Of a DNA stretch of 64,000 bases, positions 33,868 to 42,856 are shown piece by piece. Positions within the stretch are counted from its first letter, which is position 1, and every line of letters begins with the position of its first letter. The notes under the pieces were generated by a model. The model was not told the DNA's origin and made no database searches. It was given only the letters and a program-made list of their open reading frames with translations. The translations under genes were made by a program, and so were the position numbers. This stretch comes from Novosphingobium sp. G106 (GTDB lineage: Bacteria; Pseudomonadota; Alphaproteobacteria; Sphingomonadales; Sphingomonadaceae). Location: positions 62,001-126,000 of the forward strand of contig NZ_JAHOOZ010000001.1 of NCBI RefSeq assembly GCF_019075875.1, read 5' to 3'.

Positions 33868-33884
33868 AATGCATTTCTTGCATT
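33868..33884. promoter_or_regulatory. Inverted repeat AATGCA-N5-TGCATT, best copy of the recurring element
   Basis: Perfect 6-base arms with a 5-base spacer lie 20 bases upstream of the MFS TTG start and in the divergent gap with the CoA ligase. A further TGCAT follows at 33884-33888. This position would allow repression of the transporter gene. Confidence 0.45.
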
Positions 33885-34016
33885 GCATAAAGGCAATGAT
33901 GTAGCTTGTCTTGCGTCATGGTCGATCGAAGATGCAGGAGCCAAGTGGTCGGATGACCTTTCCTGTCTCATGCGCAATCGGAATTTGGCGCGGAGAGAAG
34001 GTCGGGAGAGTAGGCA

Positions 34017-35765
34017 ATGTCGCAGGATTTGGCTGGTTTTGCAGGTGAGAGCGCAAATGCTCGGCCGGTCAACCTCAGGGACCCGCTGGCCGAGCGGATG
34101 CTCGGCCCGGGCGGTTCGCATACGCTCGAAACCGTTGATGTGGCGGGCTTTCCGCAGCAGGTGTTCAAGGGTGCGGCCCGCAACCTAGCCGGCCTCTACC
34201 GGCAGGGCATGGTCTTTGGCGATCGCCTGATGGTGGTGCAGGACGATTTGCAGCTGACCTATGCCGATGCCTTTGCCCGCGCCGCCGCGCTGGCCGACGC
34301 CTTGCGGCATCGGTTTGGCGTAACACATGGCACCAGGGTTGCCGTCGTGATGGGCAACCGTGCCGAATGGATCGTAAGCGTCCTGGCGATCACGGCGGTG
34401 GGCGGCGTCGCGGCCCTGGTCAACAGCCGCGGCGCGGCAGAGGAAATGTTGCGCGCCATTGCCACGGCGAGCTGCGAGTTGGCGATCCTTGATGCGGAGC
34501 GCGCCGCCATTGTCGCGGCCGAAAGACCAGATCCGGTGTGGCCGCGAATCGTCGTCGGCGCTGCGGCCGCCTCCTTGCGTCCCGGCAAGGACGGCGACTT
34601 TGGCGAATTGTCTGAACCGCGCCCGGAAATTGCTTTCGAGCCGAACGATCTCGGCCCGGAAGACGGTGGGATCATCCTGTTCACATCTGGCACCACCGGC
34701 TTTCCCAAGGGCGCGTTGCTGAGCCACGGTGCCTTGGCCCATTCGGTGTCGATCGCATGCTTCATGGGCCTCGTGCAGGACGCGCGCTATGAAGAGGAAA
34801 CCGGCGAAGTCCTGCCGCCGGAACGCCGCTCGATGGCAACGCCTGCGGTGATCCTCGGGCCGATGTTCCACCTTTCCGGCATCATGCCAATCTTTCGGGC
34901 GATAAGCCTGGGCACGACGATTCACATCATGAGCAAGTGGAACGTCGATATCGCGTTTGATACGATCGAAAATGTTGGGATGAGCCGACTGTCCTTCGTC
35001 CCCGCCATGCTGTGGGACATGCTGCGGTCCCCGCGCGCCACGTCGGAGACGCTGGGCAAAGTAGCCTACATGGCCAATGGTGCGGCCTCGCTCAATCCAA
35101 CGCTGCTAGCGGAAATCCGCGCACGCATGCCCAATTGCCTGTTGTCCAATACCTATGGGCAGACCGAGACGACAGCCTGGACCTGCTCGATCAGCGGTCA
35201 GGCCTATCTGGATAATCCCGCGTCGTGCGGCTGGGCCGCACCGACCATTCGGGTCAGCGTGCGCCGTGACGATGGTAGCGAGGCCGAAATCGGCGAGGCC
35301 GGCGAACTGTGGGTCAGCAGCGCCGGACTGATGAGCGAATACGTCGGCGATGCCAAATCCACTGCGGAAACTTTGCAAGAGGGCTGGCTCGCTTCGGGCG
35401 ACGTGGCCATCGTCGATGCCAACGGTATCTTCACCATCGTCGACCGCAAGAAGAACATGGTCATCTCGGGCGGCGAGAACATCTACTGCGCCGAGGTCGA
35501 ACGCGTGCTTTCCGATCACGCCGATGTGCGCGATTGCATCGCCTATGGCCAGCCAGACGAGCGCCTGGGCGAGCGGCTGGCGGCGACTTTAGTGGTTCCC
35601 TCGGGATCGGTGGTCAGCGAGGACGACATCAAGGCGCACTGCCGTAAGCATCTTGCCATCTACAAAGTGCCGCGCAGCGTCGTGCTGACCAGCGATCCGT
35701 TACCGCGCACCGCATCGGGAAAAGTCGATCGCGGCAAGTTCCTCAAGCAGCTTCACGGCAAGTAG
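34017..35765 (+). CDS. AMP-dependent acyl-CoA ligase
   Basis: A 582-residue ANL-superfamily ligase. FTSGTTGFPKGALLSH is the adenylate-forming motif, NTYGQTETTAW the substrate/ATP motif, SGDVAIVDANGIFTIVDRKKN the hinge, and PRTASGKVDRGK the catalytic lysine. ATG 34017 follows GGGAGAG. The crotonase gene starts five bases after its stop, so activation and hydration enzymes are co-transcribed. It faces the MFS transporter across a gap holding the AATGCA/TGCATT palindrome. A long-chain or ring-carrying acid is a plausible substrate; this is not decided by sequence. Confidence 0.92.
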   Translation: MSQDLAGFAGESANARPVNLRDPLAERMLGPGGSHTLETVDVAGFPQQVFKGAARNLAGLYRQGMVFGDRLMVVQDDLQLTYADAFARAAALADALRHRFGVTHGTRVAVVMGNRAEWIVSVLAITAVGGVAALVNSRGAAEEMLRAIATASCELAILDAERAAIVAAERPDPVWPRIVVGAAAASLRPGKDGDFGELSEPRPEIAFEPNDLGPEDGGIILFTSGTTGFPKGALLSHGALAHSVSIACFMGLVQDARYEEETGEVLPPERRSMATPAVILGPMFHLSGIMPIFRAISLGTTIHIMSKWNVDIAFDTIENVGMSRLSFVPAMLWDMLRSPRATSETLGKVAYMANGAASLNPTLLAEIRARMPNCLLSNTYGQTETTAWTCSISGQAYLDNPASCGWAAPTIRVSVRRDDGSEAEIGEAGELWVSSAGLMSEYVGDAKSTAETLQEGWLASGDVAIVDANGIFTIVDRKKNMVISGGENIYCAEVERVLSDHADVRDCIAYGQPDERLGERLAATLVVPSGSVVSEDDIKAHCRKHLAIYKVPRSVVLTSDPLPRTASGKVDRGKFLKQLHGK

Positions 35766-35770
35766 ATCCT

Positions 35771-36655
35771 GTGAGTTATGCATTCATCCGCTACCAGGTA
35801 GCCGACCAAGTCGCCCTGCTGACGCTGGCCCGGCCCGACAAGCTCAACGCGATCAGCGGCGCGATGGTCGCCGAACTGCGAGAGGCGCTGGAACGCGCCG
35901 ATACCGACGATGATGTCCGCGTCCTCATCGTCACCGGGGAAGGCCGCGCCTTCTGCGCCGGGGCGGACATGTCGCGCGGGGCGGAAACCTTCAAGGCGCC
36001 GAAATCCGATGGCCTATTCGCTGCCGATGGCACGGCGGATTATGCCGCCGAAGCCGCGCGCGAGGTGGGCGGCATCTTCGCGCTTCAGCTCTATGCCATG
36101 ACCAAGCCGGTGATCGCCGCAATCAACGGTGCGGCGGTAGGCATGGGGGCGACAATGATCCTGCCCATGGACATCCGCATCGCCAGCGAGGAGGCGCGCT
36201 TTGGCTTTGTTTTTGCCCGCCGCGGAATGGTGCCAGAAGTTGGATCGTCGTGGTTCCTGCCGCGAGTCGTCGGCATTGCCAAGTCGCTGGAATGGTGCCT
36301 GACCGGACGCCTGGTACCGGCAACCGAAGCACTGCGCGAGGGCCTGGTGAGCGCCGTCGTGCCAGCTGCCGATCTGTTGCCCGAAGCGCACCGAGTCGCG
36401 CGTGAAATCGCCGAGAATACAGCCCCGGTCGCCGTCGCACTAACACGGCAGATGTTGTGGCGCGGGCTGGGCATGAACCATCCCATGGAAGCGCACCGGA
36501 TCGAAAGCCGCGGAACGCTTTCACGCGGTCGTAGCACGGATGCTGCTGAGGGTGTGGCCGCCTTCCTCGAAAAACGCGCGCCAGAATTCCCCGGCCGCGT
36601 GTCGACCGACATGCCCGACTACTATCCCTGGTGGGAAGACCCGAACTATTCGTGA
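35771..36655 (+). CDS. Enoyl-CoA hydratase/isomerase (crotonase)
   Basis: A 294-residue crotonase. AFCAGADMSRG and INGAAVGMGATMIL form the oxyanion hole; RFGFVFARRGMVPE and KSLEWCLTG supply acid residues. The first classical catalytic Glu position is not acidic, as in several EchA paralogues with hydratase or isomerase roles, so the exact reaction is open. GTG 35771 starts five bases after the CoA-ligase stop and begins SYAFIRYQVADQ; the ribosome site is weak, consistent with coupling to the upstream gene. It converges on the LLM oxidoreductase gene. Confidence 0.9.
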   Translation: MSYAFIRYQVADQVALLTLARPDKLNAISGAMVAELREALERADTDDDVRVLIVTGEGRAFCAGADMSRGAETFKAPKSDGLFAADGTADYAAEAAREVGGIFALQLYAMTKPVIAAINGAAVGMGATMILPMDIRIASEEARFGFVFARRGMVPEVGSSWFLPRVVGIAKSLEWCLTGRLVPATEALREGLVSAVVPAADLLPEAHRVAREIAENTAPVAVALTRQMLWRGLGMNHPMEAHRIESRGTLSRGRSTDAAEGVAAFLEKRAPEFPGRVSTDMPDYYPWWEDPNYS

Positions 36656-36722
36656 AAGCGAAGTTCGGCTCGTCCTCGCAAGAGGTGGGGCCTGACGGAA
36701 ACCCGCCCGATCGCCAAATGCA

Positions 36723-37601
36723 TCAGATCAGGGCTTGTGCGAGCGTTCGCCATGCCGGCCGCAACGCACCGATATCGGCGATCCCCGGGCGAGGACCGAC
36801 CACCTGCAGGCAGACATGGTCGGCGCCGGCGGCAAAATGGGCGCTAACCCGTTCGGCAATCCTGTCCGCACCGCCCCAAGCGAACAGGGCATCGACGAGC
36901 CGGTCGCTGGTATCGGCGATATCGGCCTCGGAAAAACCCAGGCGCCGCCAGCTGTTCGCATAGTTCGCAAGCTGGCCATAGCCTTTGACATAGGGCCGCG
37001 CGATATCGCGCGCGCGCGCCGGATCGGTTTCCAGCACGACACCTTGTTCTGGCGCCAGCAGGGGGCCGATGCCCAGCGCTTCGCGCGCGATGGCCGTGTG
37101 TTCCGGCGTCACCAGATAAGGATGCGCGCCGGCGGTCCGGTCACGGGCCAGTTCGAGCATTTTTGGCCCCAGCGCAGCAAGGCAGATCCCGTCAGCGGAC
37201 AATCCTTCGCCCGAAAGTTTCGCCAGATAGTCCTTCATGGCGCTGAGCGGCTTGCGATAGGCGTCGCCGACGGTGGCACCGTGGCTGACGCCAAGGCCGA
37301 GCAGGAAGCGCGCGCGATGGTCCTCGGACAGTTCGCGCCACCAGTTGGCGACATCGTGCGGATCATGCATCCAAATGTTGAGAATGCCGGTGGCAATGGT
37401 CGCGGTCTTCGTGGCGGACAGAAGTCGGCTGACGTCTTTCAGAAGATCCCCGCCCATGGCCCCAGGTATCCATAGAGCGCCGTAGCCAAGATCGTCGAGT
37501 TCGCCTGCCGCGTCGTTGATCTCACCTGGGTCGCCCTGACGTAGCTCCATCGACCATATGCCGATTCGTCCCAGTCGCGAGGCAGTGGCCTGGTGGGTCA
37601 T
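36723..37601 (-). CDS. LLM-class oxidoreductase (TIGR03620-type, possibly F420-dependent)
   Basis: A 292-residue bacterial-luciferase-like TIM-barrel protein. RIGIWSMEL at the N-terminus, LGYGALWIPGAMGGD, and GLGVSHGATVGDAYRKPLSAM resemble the TIGR03620 group predicted to use coenzyme F420; FMN cannot be excluded. It lies 76 bases after the acyl-CoA dehydrogenase on the same strand and is the last gene of the operon starting with the long monooxygenase. It may be a reductase for an unsaturated intermediate. An F420-type enzyme would be notable in a proteobacterium. Confidence 0.82.
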   Translation of the reverse strand: MTHQATASRLGRIGIWSMELRQGDPGEINDAAGELDDLGYGALWIPGAMGGDLLKDVSRLLSATKTATIATGILNIWMHDPHDVANWWRELSEDHRARFLLGLGVSHGATVGDAYRKPLSAMKDYLAKLSGEGLSADGICLAALGPKMLELARDRTAGAHPYLVTPEHTAIAREALGIGPLLAPEQGVVLETDPARARDIARPYVKGYGQLANYANSWRRLGFSEADIADTSDRLVDALFAWGGADRIAERVSAHFAAGADHVCLQVVGPRPGIADIGALRPAWRTLAQALI

Positions 37602-37677
37602 GGTTTCTGTTGTCCGATTTCACGAAGCATCATGGGACCTGAGTTTCGCATCAGTTCCCCGGGCATCGTGGCTAGGG

Positions 37678-38721
37678 TCATGGGATGGGTGATCCGGCCA
37701 CTTCGCTGGCGAAAGCGAACTCCGGCCCGGTCGGCAGAGTCCGCATGCGGTCGATCACCTGTGCCCTGTGTCCGGCCGGCGTTCCGAAAGCGGTCTTGAG
37801 CGCGAGAGCGCGCTTGAGGAAGAAGTGGACGTCGACTTCCCAGGTCATGCCCATGGCACCGTGGACTTGCACGGCGGTGCGGGCCGCGAGGTCGGCCGCT
37901 TCGGCAGCGGCAAGCTTGGCGTGGGCGACGCGTGCCTTCGCCGCGACGTTTCCTCGCGACAGCTCCGCCGCAGCGGCGTGGACCACCGGCCGGGCGAACT
38001 CGATCTTCACTTGCGCGGTTGCGAGGAGGTGCTTGACCGCCTGGTAGCTGCCGATCGGTTTGCCGAACTGGTGGCGATCCTTGGCATAGGCGACCGCCAT
38101 GTCGATGCAGCGCTGGCCGAGGCCGAGCATCTGCGCCGCTGCGAGGACGGCGCCGCGTTCGGCGGCATCGCCCCAAGTGCTGCCGACGCGGGTTTTGTCC
38201 GAGGGCGTCCACTTGACGCGGAACAGGCGGCGGAAGGGATCGAAGCTTTCCGCGCGCGTCAGCGCGACGGCATCGCGTTCGACCAGATGCAATTCGTCGC
38301 CATGGCCGAGCAACAAGGCGGCGGCGCTGTCGGCATCCGCGACGAAGGGATTGGCGGGATGGCCGATGGCGACGATCTCGCCCGACAGAACACGCGCGAG
38401 CCAGCCCTTGTCGTCTTTCAGACCGGCCAGCAGCGGCACGGCAATGCCCGCCTGCTCGACCAGCGGTTCGGGCAACGCAACATAGCCGGCCGCCTCGGCA
38501 ATGCCGACCAAATCGATCAGGCCGAGCCCGAGGCCGCCCTTGTCCTCCGGGGCACAGATGCCGGGCAGTCCCATGTCGACGATCGTCTGCCAGCGTATAT
38601 TGTCCAGCGTCTCGCCACTCGCCAGCAGGCGGCGCAGGTCGGCAGGAGTGCAGCTTTCGACCAGCATCTCGCTCGCGGCTTCGGTGATCGCGAGCTGGTC
38701 CTCGGTGAAGGCGAAATGCAT
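37678..38721 (-). CDS. Acyl-CoA dehydrogenase, smaller subunit of a pair
   Basis: A 347-residue acyl-CoA dehydrogenase-fold protein, shorter than usual. The middle domain lacks the usual TEP(G)xGSD FAD motif (it reads IGHPANPFVADADSA), but the C-terminal domain has DRHQFGKPIGSYQAVKH and VQVHGAMGMTWE. Such partners form heterotetramers with a canonical subunit in steroid side-chain degradation (mycobacterial FadE26/27 and FadE28/29 types). The canonical partner gene lies six bases upstream, so a heteromer is likely. Confidence 0.88.
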   Translation of the reverse strand: MHFAFTEDQLAITEAASEMLVESCTPADLRRLLASGETLDNIRWQTIVDMGLPGICAPEDKGGLGLGLIDLVGIAEAAGYVALPEPLVEQAGIAVPLLAGLKDDKGWLARVLSGEIVAIGHPANPFVADADSAAALLLGHGDELHLVERDAVALTRAESFDPFRRLFRVKWTPSDKTRVGSTWGDAAERGAVLAAAQMLGLGQRCIDMAVAYAKDRHQFGKPIGSYQAVKHLLATAQVKIEFARPVVHAAAAELSRGNVAAKARVAHAKLAAAEAADLAARTAVQVHGAMGMTWEVDVHFFLKRALALKTAFGTPAGHRAQVIDRMRTLPTGPEFAFASEVAGSPIP

Positions 38722-38727
38722 GGCGCT

Positions 38728-39873
38728 CTAGCCTTTCGGCAGTCCGAGCATGCGCTCGGCGATGATGTTGCGCTGGATCTCATTCGAGCCGGCGTAGATC
38801 GGGCCCGCAAGCGCGAAGATGTAGTAGTCGAGCCAGCGTTCGGGATCGCCATCCACCAGTTCGGCGCGCGCTCCCAGGATGTCGAGCGCCGTCTGGGACA
38901 GCGCCATGTCCATCTCGGACCAGAAGATCTTGTTGGTCGAGCTTTCGGGCCCGATCGTGCCGCCGGCCGCGAGCCGCGAGCACATGGCATAGATCGCCAG
39001 CGCATAGGCGTCGGCGTCCATCCAGCTCTGCGCGACGCGTTCGGCGATCGAGGCTGGCAGGTCTTCCTTGTGGCGTTCGTACAGCGCAATCAGCTTGGCT
39101 GCGGCGTGCTGGTAGCGCGCCGGCGAGCGCAGCAGCAGCCCCCGCTCGAACCCGGCGGTGGCCATGCAGACTTTCCAGCCTTCGCCTTCGCCGCCAAGCC
39201 GGTCGGCCACGGGGACGCGGACGTTGTCGAGAAAGATCTCGGCGAAGACCTTCTCGCCGTCCATGCGCTCGATCGCGCGGCGGGTGATGCCGGGCGCGTC
39301 GAGCGGGAACAGGATCAGGCTCATGCCCTTGTGGCGTTCGCTGCCCGGTTCGCGGAACAGGCCGAAGGCCCAGTCCGCGAAGACCGCGCGGCTCGACCAG
39401 ATCTTCTGGCCGTTGAGGACGTAGTGGTCGCCGTCACGCGTGCAGGTCGAGCGCACGCCGGCGAGATCGCTGCCCGCGCCGGGTTCTGACCAGGCCTGGG
39501 CCCAGATCACGTCGCCAGCGGCCATCGAGGGCAGGAAGCGCTGCTTCTGCTCTTCGGTGCCGAATTCCATCATCGTCGGGCCGAGCAGGAAGATGCCGTT
39601 CTGGTTGACCCGGGTCGGCGCTTCGGCGCGGTAGTATTCCTCCTCGAAGATCAGCCAGCGGATCAGGTCGAGCCCACGACCGCCGAGTTCCTCAGGCCAG
39701 GTGACCATGCCCCAGCGGCCATCGCTCAGCTTGCGCTCCCAGTCGCGATGCGCCTCGAAGCCTTCACGCGTGAGGTCGAACGAGGGCAGGCGCTCCTTGG
39801 GGACGTTAGCTTCCATCCAGTCGCGCACTTCCTGGCGGAAGGCGCGCTGTTCGGCCGTATACTCGAGGTTCAC
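38728..39873 (-). CDS. Acyl-CoA dehydrogenase, canonical subunit of a pair
   Basis: A 381-residue acyl-CoA dehydrogenase. QAWSEPGAGSDLA and YVLNGQKIWSS are FAD and substrate motifs, and AGSNEIQRNIIAERMLGLP ends the protein. It overlaps the crotonase stop by four bases (39870-39873) and precedes the 347-residue subunit by six bases. It probably forms an alpha2beta2 enzyme with that partner that introduces a double bond into a bulky acyl-CoA. Family practice, not sequence proof, supports the heteromer. Confidence 0.92.
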   Translation of the reverse strand: MNLEYTAEQRAFRQEVRDWMEANVPKERLPSFDLTREGFEAHRDWERKLSDGRWGMVTWPEELGGRGLDLIRWLIFEEEYYRAEAPTRVNQNGIFLLGPTMMEFGTEEQKQRFLPSMAAGDVIWAQAWSEPGAGSDLAGVRSTCTRDGDHYVLNGQKIWSSRAVFADWAFGLFREPGSERHKGMSLILFPLDAPGITRRAIERMDGEKVFAEIFLDNVRVPVADRLGGEGEGWKVCMATAGFERGLLLRSPARYQHAAAKLIALYERHKEDLPASIAERVAQSWMDADAYALAIYAMCSRLAAGGTIGPESSTNKIFWSEMDMALSQTALDILGARAELVDGDPERWLDYYIFALAGPIYAGSNEIQRNIIAERMLGLPKG

Positions 39874-40769
39874 TCGCCAGCCGCTTTCTTGTTCGCCGCC
39901 GCCGCCGCCTTGCCGCTCATGCCGCCGATCGAACTGCCAGTGACCAGATCGTTCTGGGCATGGGCGAAGTGGTGCATGTGGAACACGGCGTCCATCGCCG
40001 AGCGCTTGCCGCGCAGTTCCTCGACGTGGTTGACCGCCTGCTTGGTCAGCCAGTTGCCGAGGCGGCCCTGGCCGGCGAGCTTGGTCGCCCAGGCTTCGGT
40101 TGCCGCGCGCAATTCCTCGCGCGGGACCACCTTGTTGACCATGCCGAACTGTTCGGCGCGTTGCGCGGTCATGCGCTCACCCAGCAGCAGGAATTCCTTG
40201 GCGACGCGCGGCGGCAGTTCATAGGCGTGGGCGAAGTATTCGACGCCCGGGATGCCCATCAGCGGGTTCACGGGATCCTGGAAGAAAGCGTCCTCGCTGG
40301 CGACGATCAGATCGCAAACCCAGGCGAGCATCAGCCCGCCGGCGATGCAGGCGCCCTGGACCATGGCGATGGTCGGCTTGGGCACGTCGCGCCAGCGGCG
40401 GCACATGCCGAGGTATTGCTCCTGCTCGCGGGTGTAGAGCAGCTCGGCCGCGGGCTTGTTGGTATGGCCGGGCAGTATCTCGCGCTTGTCGAACTCGTGG
40501 TGCAGGTCGCGCCCCGGGGTGCCGATGTCGTGGCCGGCGGAGAAGTGCTTGCCGTTCCCCGCCAAGACGATGCAGCGCACGGCGTCGTCGTTGGTCGCAC
40601 GGCGGAAGGCATCGTCGAGCGCATAGGTCATCTGCCCGTTTTGGGCATTGTTGAACTGCGGCCGGTTCATCGTGATCCAGGCGATGCCATCCGCCACTTC
40701 ATAGAGGATCGGCTCGTCGGTTTCGTAGACGATGTCGACCTCTTGCGGGGTCACCAGGTCGTCGCTCAT
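39870..40769 (-). CDS. Enoyl-CoA hydratase (crotonase)
   Basis: A 299-residue crotonase with the insertion NGKHFSAGHDIGTPGRDLHH after the first oxyanion strand and GACIAGGLMLAWVCDLIV as the second. Acidic residues in MGIPGVEYFAHAY and AKEFLLLGE occupy catalytic-type positions. ATG 40769 sits in a four-base overlap with the ATP-grasp CoA-ligase stop, and its own stop overlaps the acyl-CoA dehydrogenase start. A longer open frame to 41105 is antisense-like and rejected. The C-terminal extension (GMSGKAAAAANKKAAGE) is Ala/Lys-rich. Confidence 0.9.
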   Translation of the reverse strand: MSDDLVTPQEVDIVYETDEPILYEVADGIAWITMNRPQFNNAQNGQMTYALDDAFRRATNDDAVRCIVLAGNGKHFSAGHDIGTPGRDLHHEFDKREILPGHTNKPAAELLYTREQEQYLGMCRRWRDVPKPTIAMVQGACIAGGLMLAWVCDLIVASEDAFFQDPVNPLMGIPGVEYFAHAYELPPRVAKEFLLLGERMTAQRAEQFGMVNKVVPREELRAATEAWATKLAGQGRLGNWLTKQAVNHVEELRGKRSAMDAVFHMHHFAHAQNDLVTGSSIGGMSGKAAAAANKKAAGE

Positions 40770-42856
40770 GCCAGTTCCTCCTCTTGGCTGGCGACCGCAT
40801 TCAGCAGCACCAGCGCATCGACCGCAACGGCGCCCTTTCCTTCGGGCAGCACCAGCAGCGGATTGATCTCCACTTCGCGCAGCCGCTCTCCGCCAGCCAG
40901 CACGGCCTCGCCCAGCGCGGCGATAGCTTTGGCGGCAGCAGCGACGTCGGCCTTCGGCGAGCCGCGGTAGCCGTCGAGCAGCTCGAAGCCCTTGAGGCTG
41001 CGCAACATGGCCTCGGCCTCGCCGGCATCGACCGGCAACAGGCTGTGGCAGGCGTCCTGCATCAGCTCGGTCCAGACCCCGCCGAGCCCGACGGTCAGCA
41101 TCCACCCGAACACCGGATCGCGGGTGACGCCGGCCAGAATCTCGACCCCGCCCTGGAGCATCGGCTCGAGCGTGACGCCTTCGATATGGACGCCGGCCAT
41201 CGAACGAGCCTTGGCCGCCATCGTGTCGAAAGCGTCGGCTACGGCATCGGCGTTTTGAAGGCCGAGGCGGATGAGGCCGTGTTCGGTCTTGTGCGCGACG
41301 TCGGGGCTGACCAGCTTGGCAACCAGCGGGTAGCCGATCTTCTCGGCGGCTGCACGGGCCTCAGCGGCGCTGTGCACCAGGACATCATGCACAACGGGCA
41401 CGCCGAAGGCGGCAAGCGCGTCTTTGCCTTCGGTCTCGGACAACGCGCTGCGGTCGGCGGGGAGGGCGGGCCAACTAGCCTTGGATGTCGGCGCGCTAGC
41501 ATTCTTGCCGCCGGCCTTCTTCCATTGACCATAGGCAGCGATGGCACGGGCCGCGCGGTCGAAGTCCTCGAAATAGCCTATTCCCGCCGCCGCGAGCCGG
41601 TCACGGTCGGCCATGGCGAAGGTATCGATCACGACGATCGCCTTGCCGCTCGCCGCCGCCGCCTTTTCGACCTGGTCGAGCGCGAGGAAGGCGCCCGGCG
41701 TGTAGAGCAGCAGCAGGTCGATCTCGTCGGGGCTTAGCGCCAGGCGAATGCACTCGCTGAGGAAGTCGTTCGAATTGACCACGTTACCCGTCATGTCGAT
41801 AGGGTTGGAGACCATCGAATGGCCCGGGATCTGCTCGCTGAGTGCGCGCTGCACGGCATCCGGCAGCGTCGGCACCTCGGCACCATTCAGCGCCAGCGCA
41901 TCGGCGAGGATTGCTCCGGCCGCGCCCGAAATCGACAGGATCGCACAGTTGCTGCCACCGATCCTGCCGCCGAGGCTGTGCAGGTAGGCGAGATCCGCCA
42001 GCACCGACAGCTCGCTCGCCCGCGCGACGCCGGCCCGCGTGAAGGCGGCATCGTACGCGGCCGAATCCCCCGCCAGAGCGGCGGTGTGCGACCGCGTCGC
42101 CTCGGCGCCCTTTTCGGAGGCACCGACCTTGTAGACGGCCAGCAGCTTGCCTGCCTCGCGGAACCGGGCAGCGGCGGCGAGGAACTTCGGGCCATTGCGC
42201 AGTTCTTCGATGTAACAGAGCGCCGAGGTCGTGTTGGGATCGCCGGAAAGGTTGTCGAGATAGTCGCTGAGCTCGACGCTGGCCTCGTTGCCCGTGTTGA
42301 TCACCTGGCTGAAGGTCACGCCCGCGCGCCGGGCGATGCGGAACACGGTCGCGCACATGTTGCCGCTCTGGGTGACGAGCGCCGTGTTGCCAGCCGCCTC
42401 ACCTGGCTGGAAAGACTGGCCGAAGGTGGTGAAGACCGCCTGGTTGAAGTTGGCATTGCCCATACAGTTGGGGCCGGCAACTTTCATCCCGGTGCGCTGC
42501 GCGAAGGCGGCCAGTTCCGCCTGCTTGGCTGCTCCTTCCGGCTCGCCCGTCTCGGCATAGCCCGAGGCGAAGACAATGGCCGCCGGGATGCCGAGCGCGT
42601 GGCAGCGTTCGAGATAGGGCAGGGTGGTCTCGGCCGAGAGCGCGACGATCACGAGGTCGACGACTTCGGGAACGTCCTCGATGTCCTTGTAGGCGGCAAG
42701 CCCCTGGATCGTCTCGTTCTTGGGATTGACCGGATAGAGCCTTTCGAAGCCCGCGCGCTTCAACAGATCCACCGGCACGCCGCCGATCCGCTTGGGATTG
42801 TCGGACGCGCCGACGACGGCGATCGAGCGCGGGCTGAGGAGGGGGTCGAGGCTCAC
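40766..42856 (-). CDS. ADP-forming-type acyl-CoA synthetase (CoA-binding plus ATP-grasp)
   Basis: A 696-residue paralogue of the protein at 14189-16297. The CoA-binding domain starts SIAVVGASDNPKRIGG, a ligase segment reads VTQSGNMCATVFRIARRAG, and the ATP-grasp domain contains LTVGLGGVWTELMQDACH. GTG 42856 overlaps the long monooxygenase stop (GTGA), which rules out the longer open frame to 43144. It overlaps the crotonase start by four bases. It may convert a hydroxy acid produced after Baeyer-Villiger oxidation into its CoA ester, as inference. Confidence 0.88.
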   Translation of the reverse strand: MSLDPLLSPRSIAVVGASDNPKRIGGVPVDLLKRAGFERLYPVNPKNETIQGLAAYKDIEDVPEVVDLVIVALSAETTLPYLERCHALGIPAAIVFASGYAETGEPEGAAKQAELAAFAQRTGMKVAGPNCMGNANFNQAVFTTFGQSFQPGEAAGNTALVTQSGNMCATVFRIARRAGVTFSQVINTGNEASVELSDYLDNLSGDPNTTSALCYIEELRNGPKFLAAAARFREAGKLLAVYKVGASEKGAEATRSHTAALAGDSAAYDAAFTRAGVARASELSVLADLAYLHSLGGRIGGSNCAILSISGAAGAILADALALNGAEVPTLPDAVQRALSEQIPGHSMVSNPIDMTGNVVNSNDFLSECIRLALSPDEIDLLLLYTPGAFLALDQVEKAAAASGKAIVVIDTFAMADRDRLAAAGIGYFEDFDRAARAIAAYGQWKKAGGKNASAPTSKASWPALPADRSALSETEGKDALAAFGVPVVHDVLVHSAAEARAAAEKIGYPLVAKLVSPDVAHKTEHGLIRLGLQNADAVADAFDTMAAKARSMAGVHIEGVTLEPMLQGGVEILAGVTRDPVFGWMLTVGLGGVWTELMQDACHSLLPVDAGEAEAMLRSLKGFELLDGYRGSPKADVAAAAKAIAALGEAVLAGGERLREVEINPLLVLPEGKGAVAVDALVLLNAVASQEEELA

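Noticed and set aside
37768..39489. A 573-codon plus-strand open frame opposite the acyl-CoA dehydrogenase pair
   Set aside because: It is antisense to two well-conserved genes and has the composition of a reverse-strand shadow in high-GC DNA, with no family motif.
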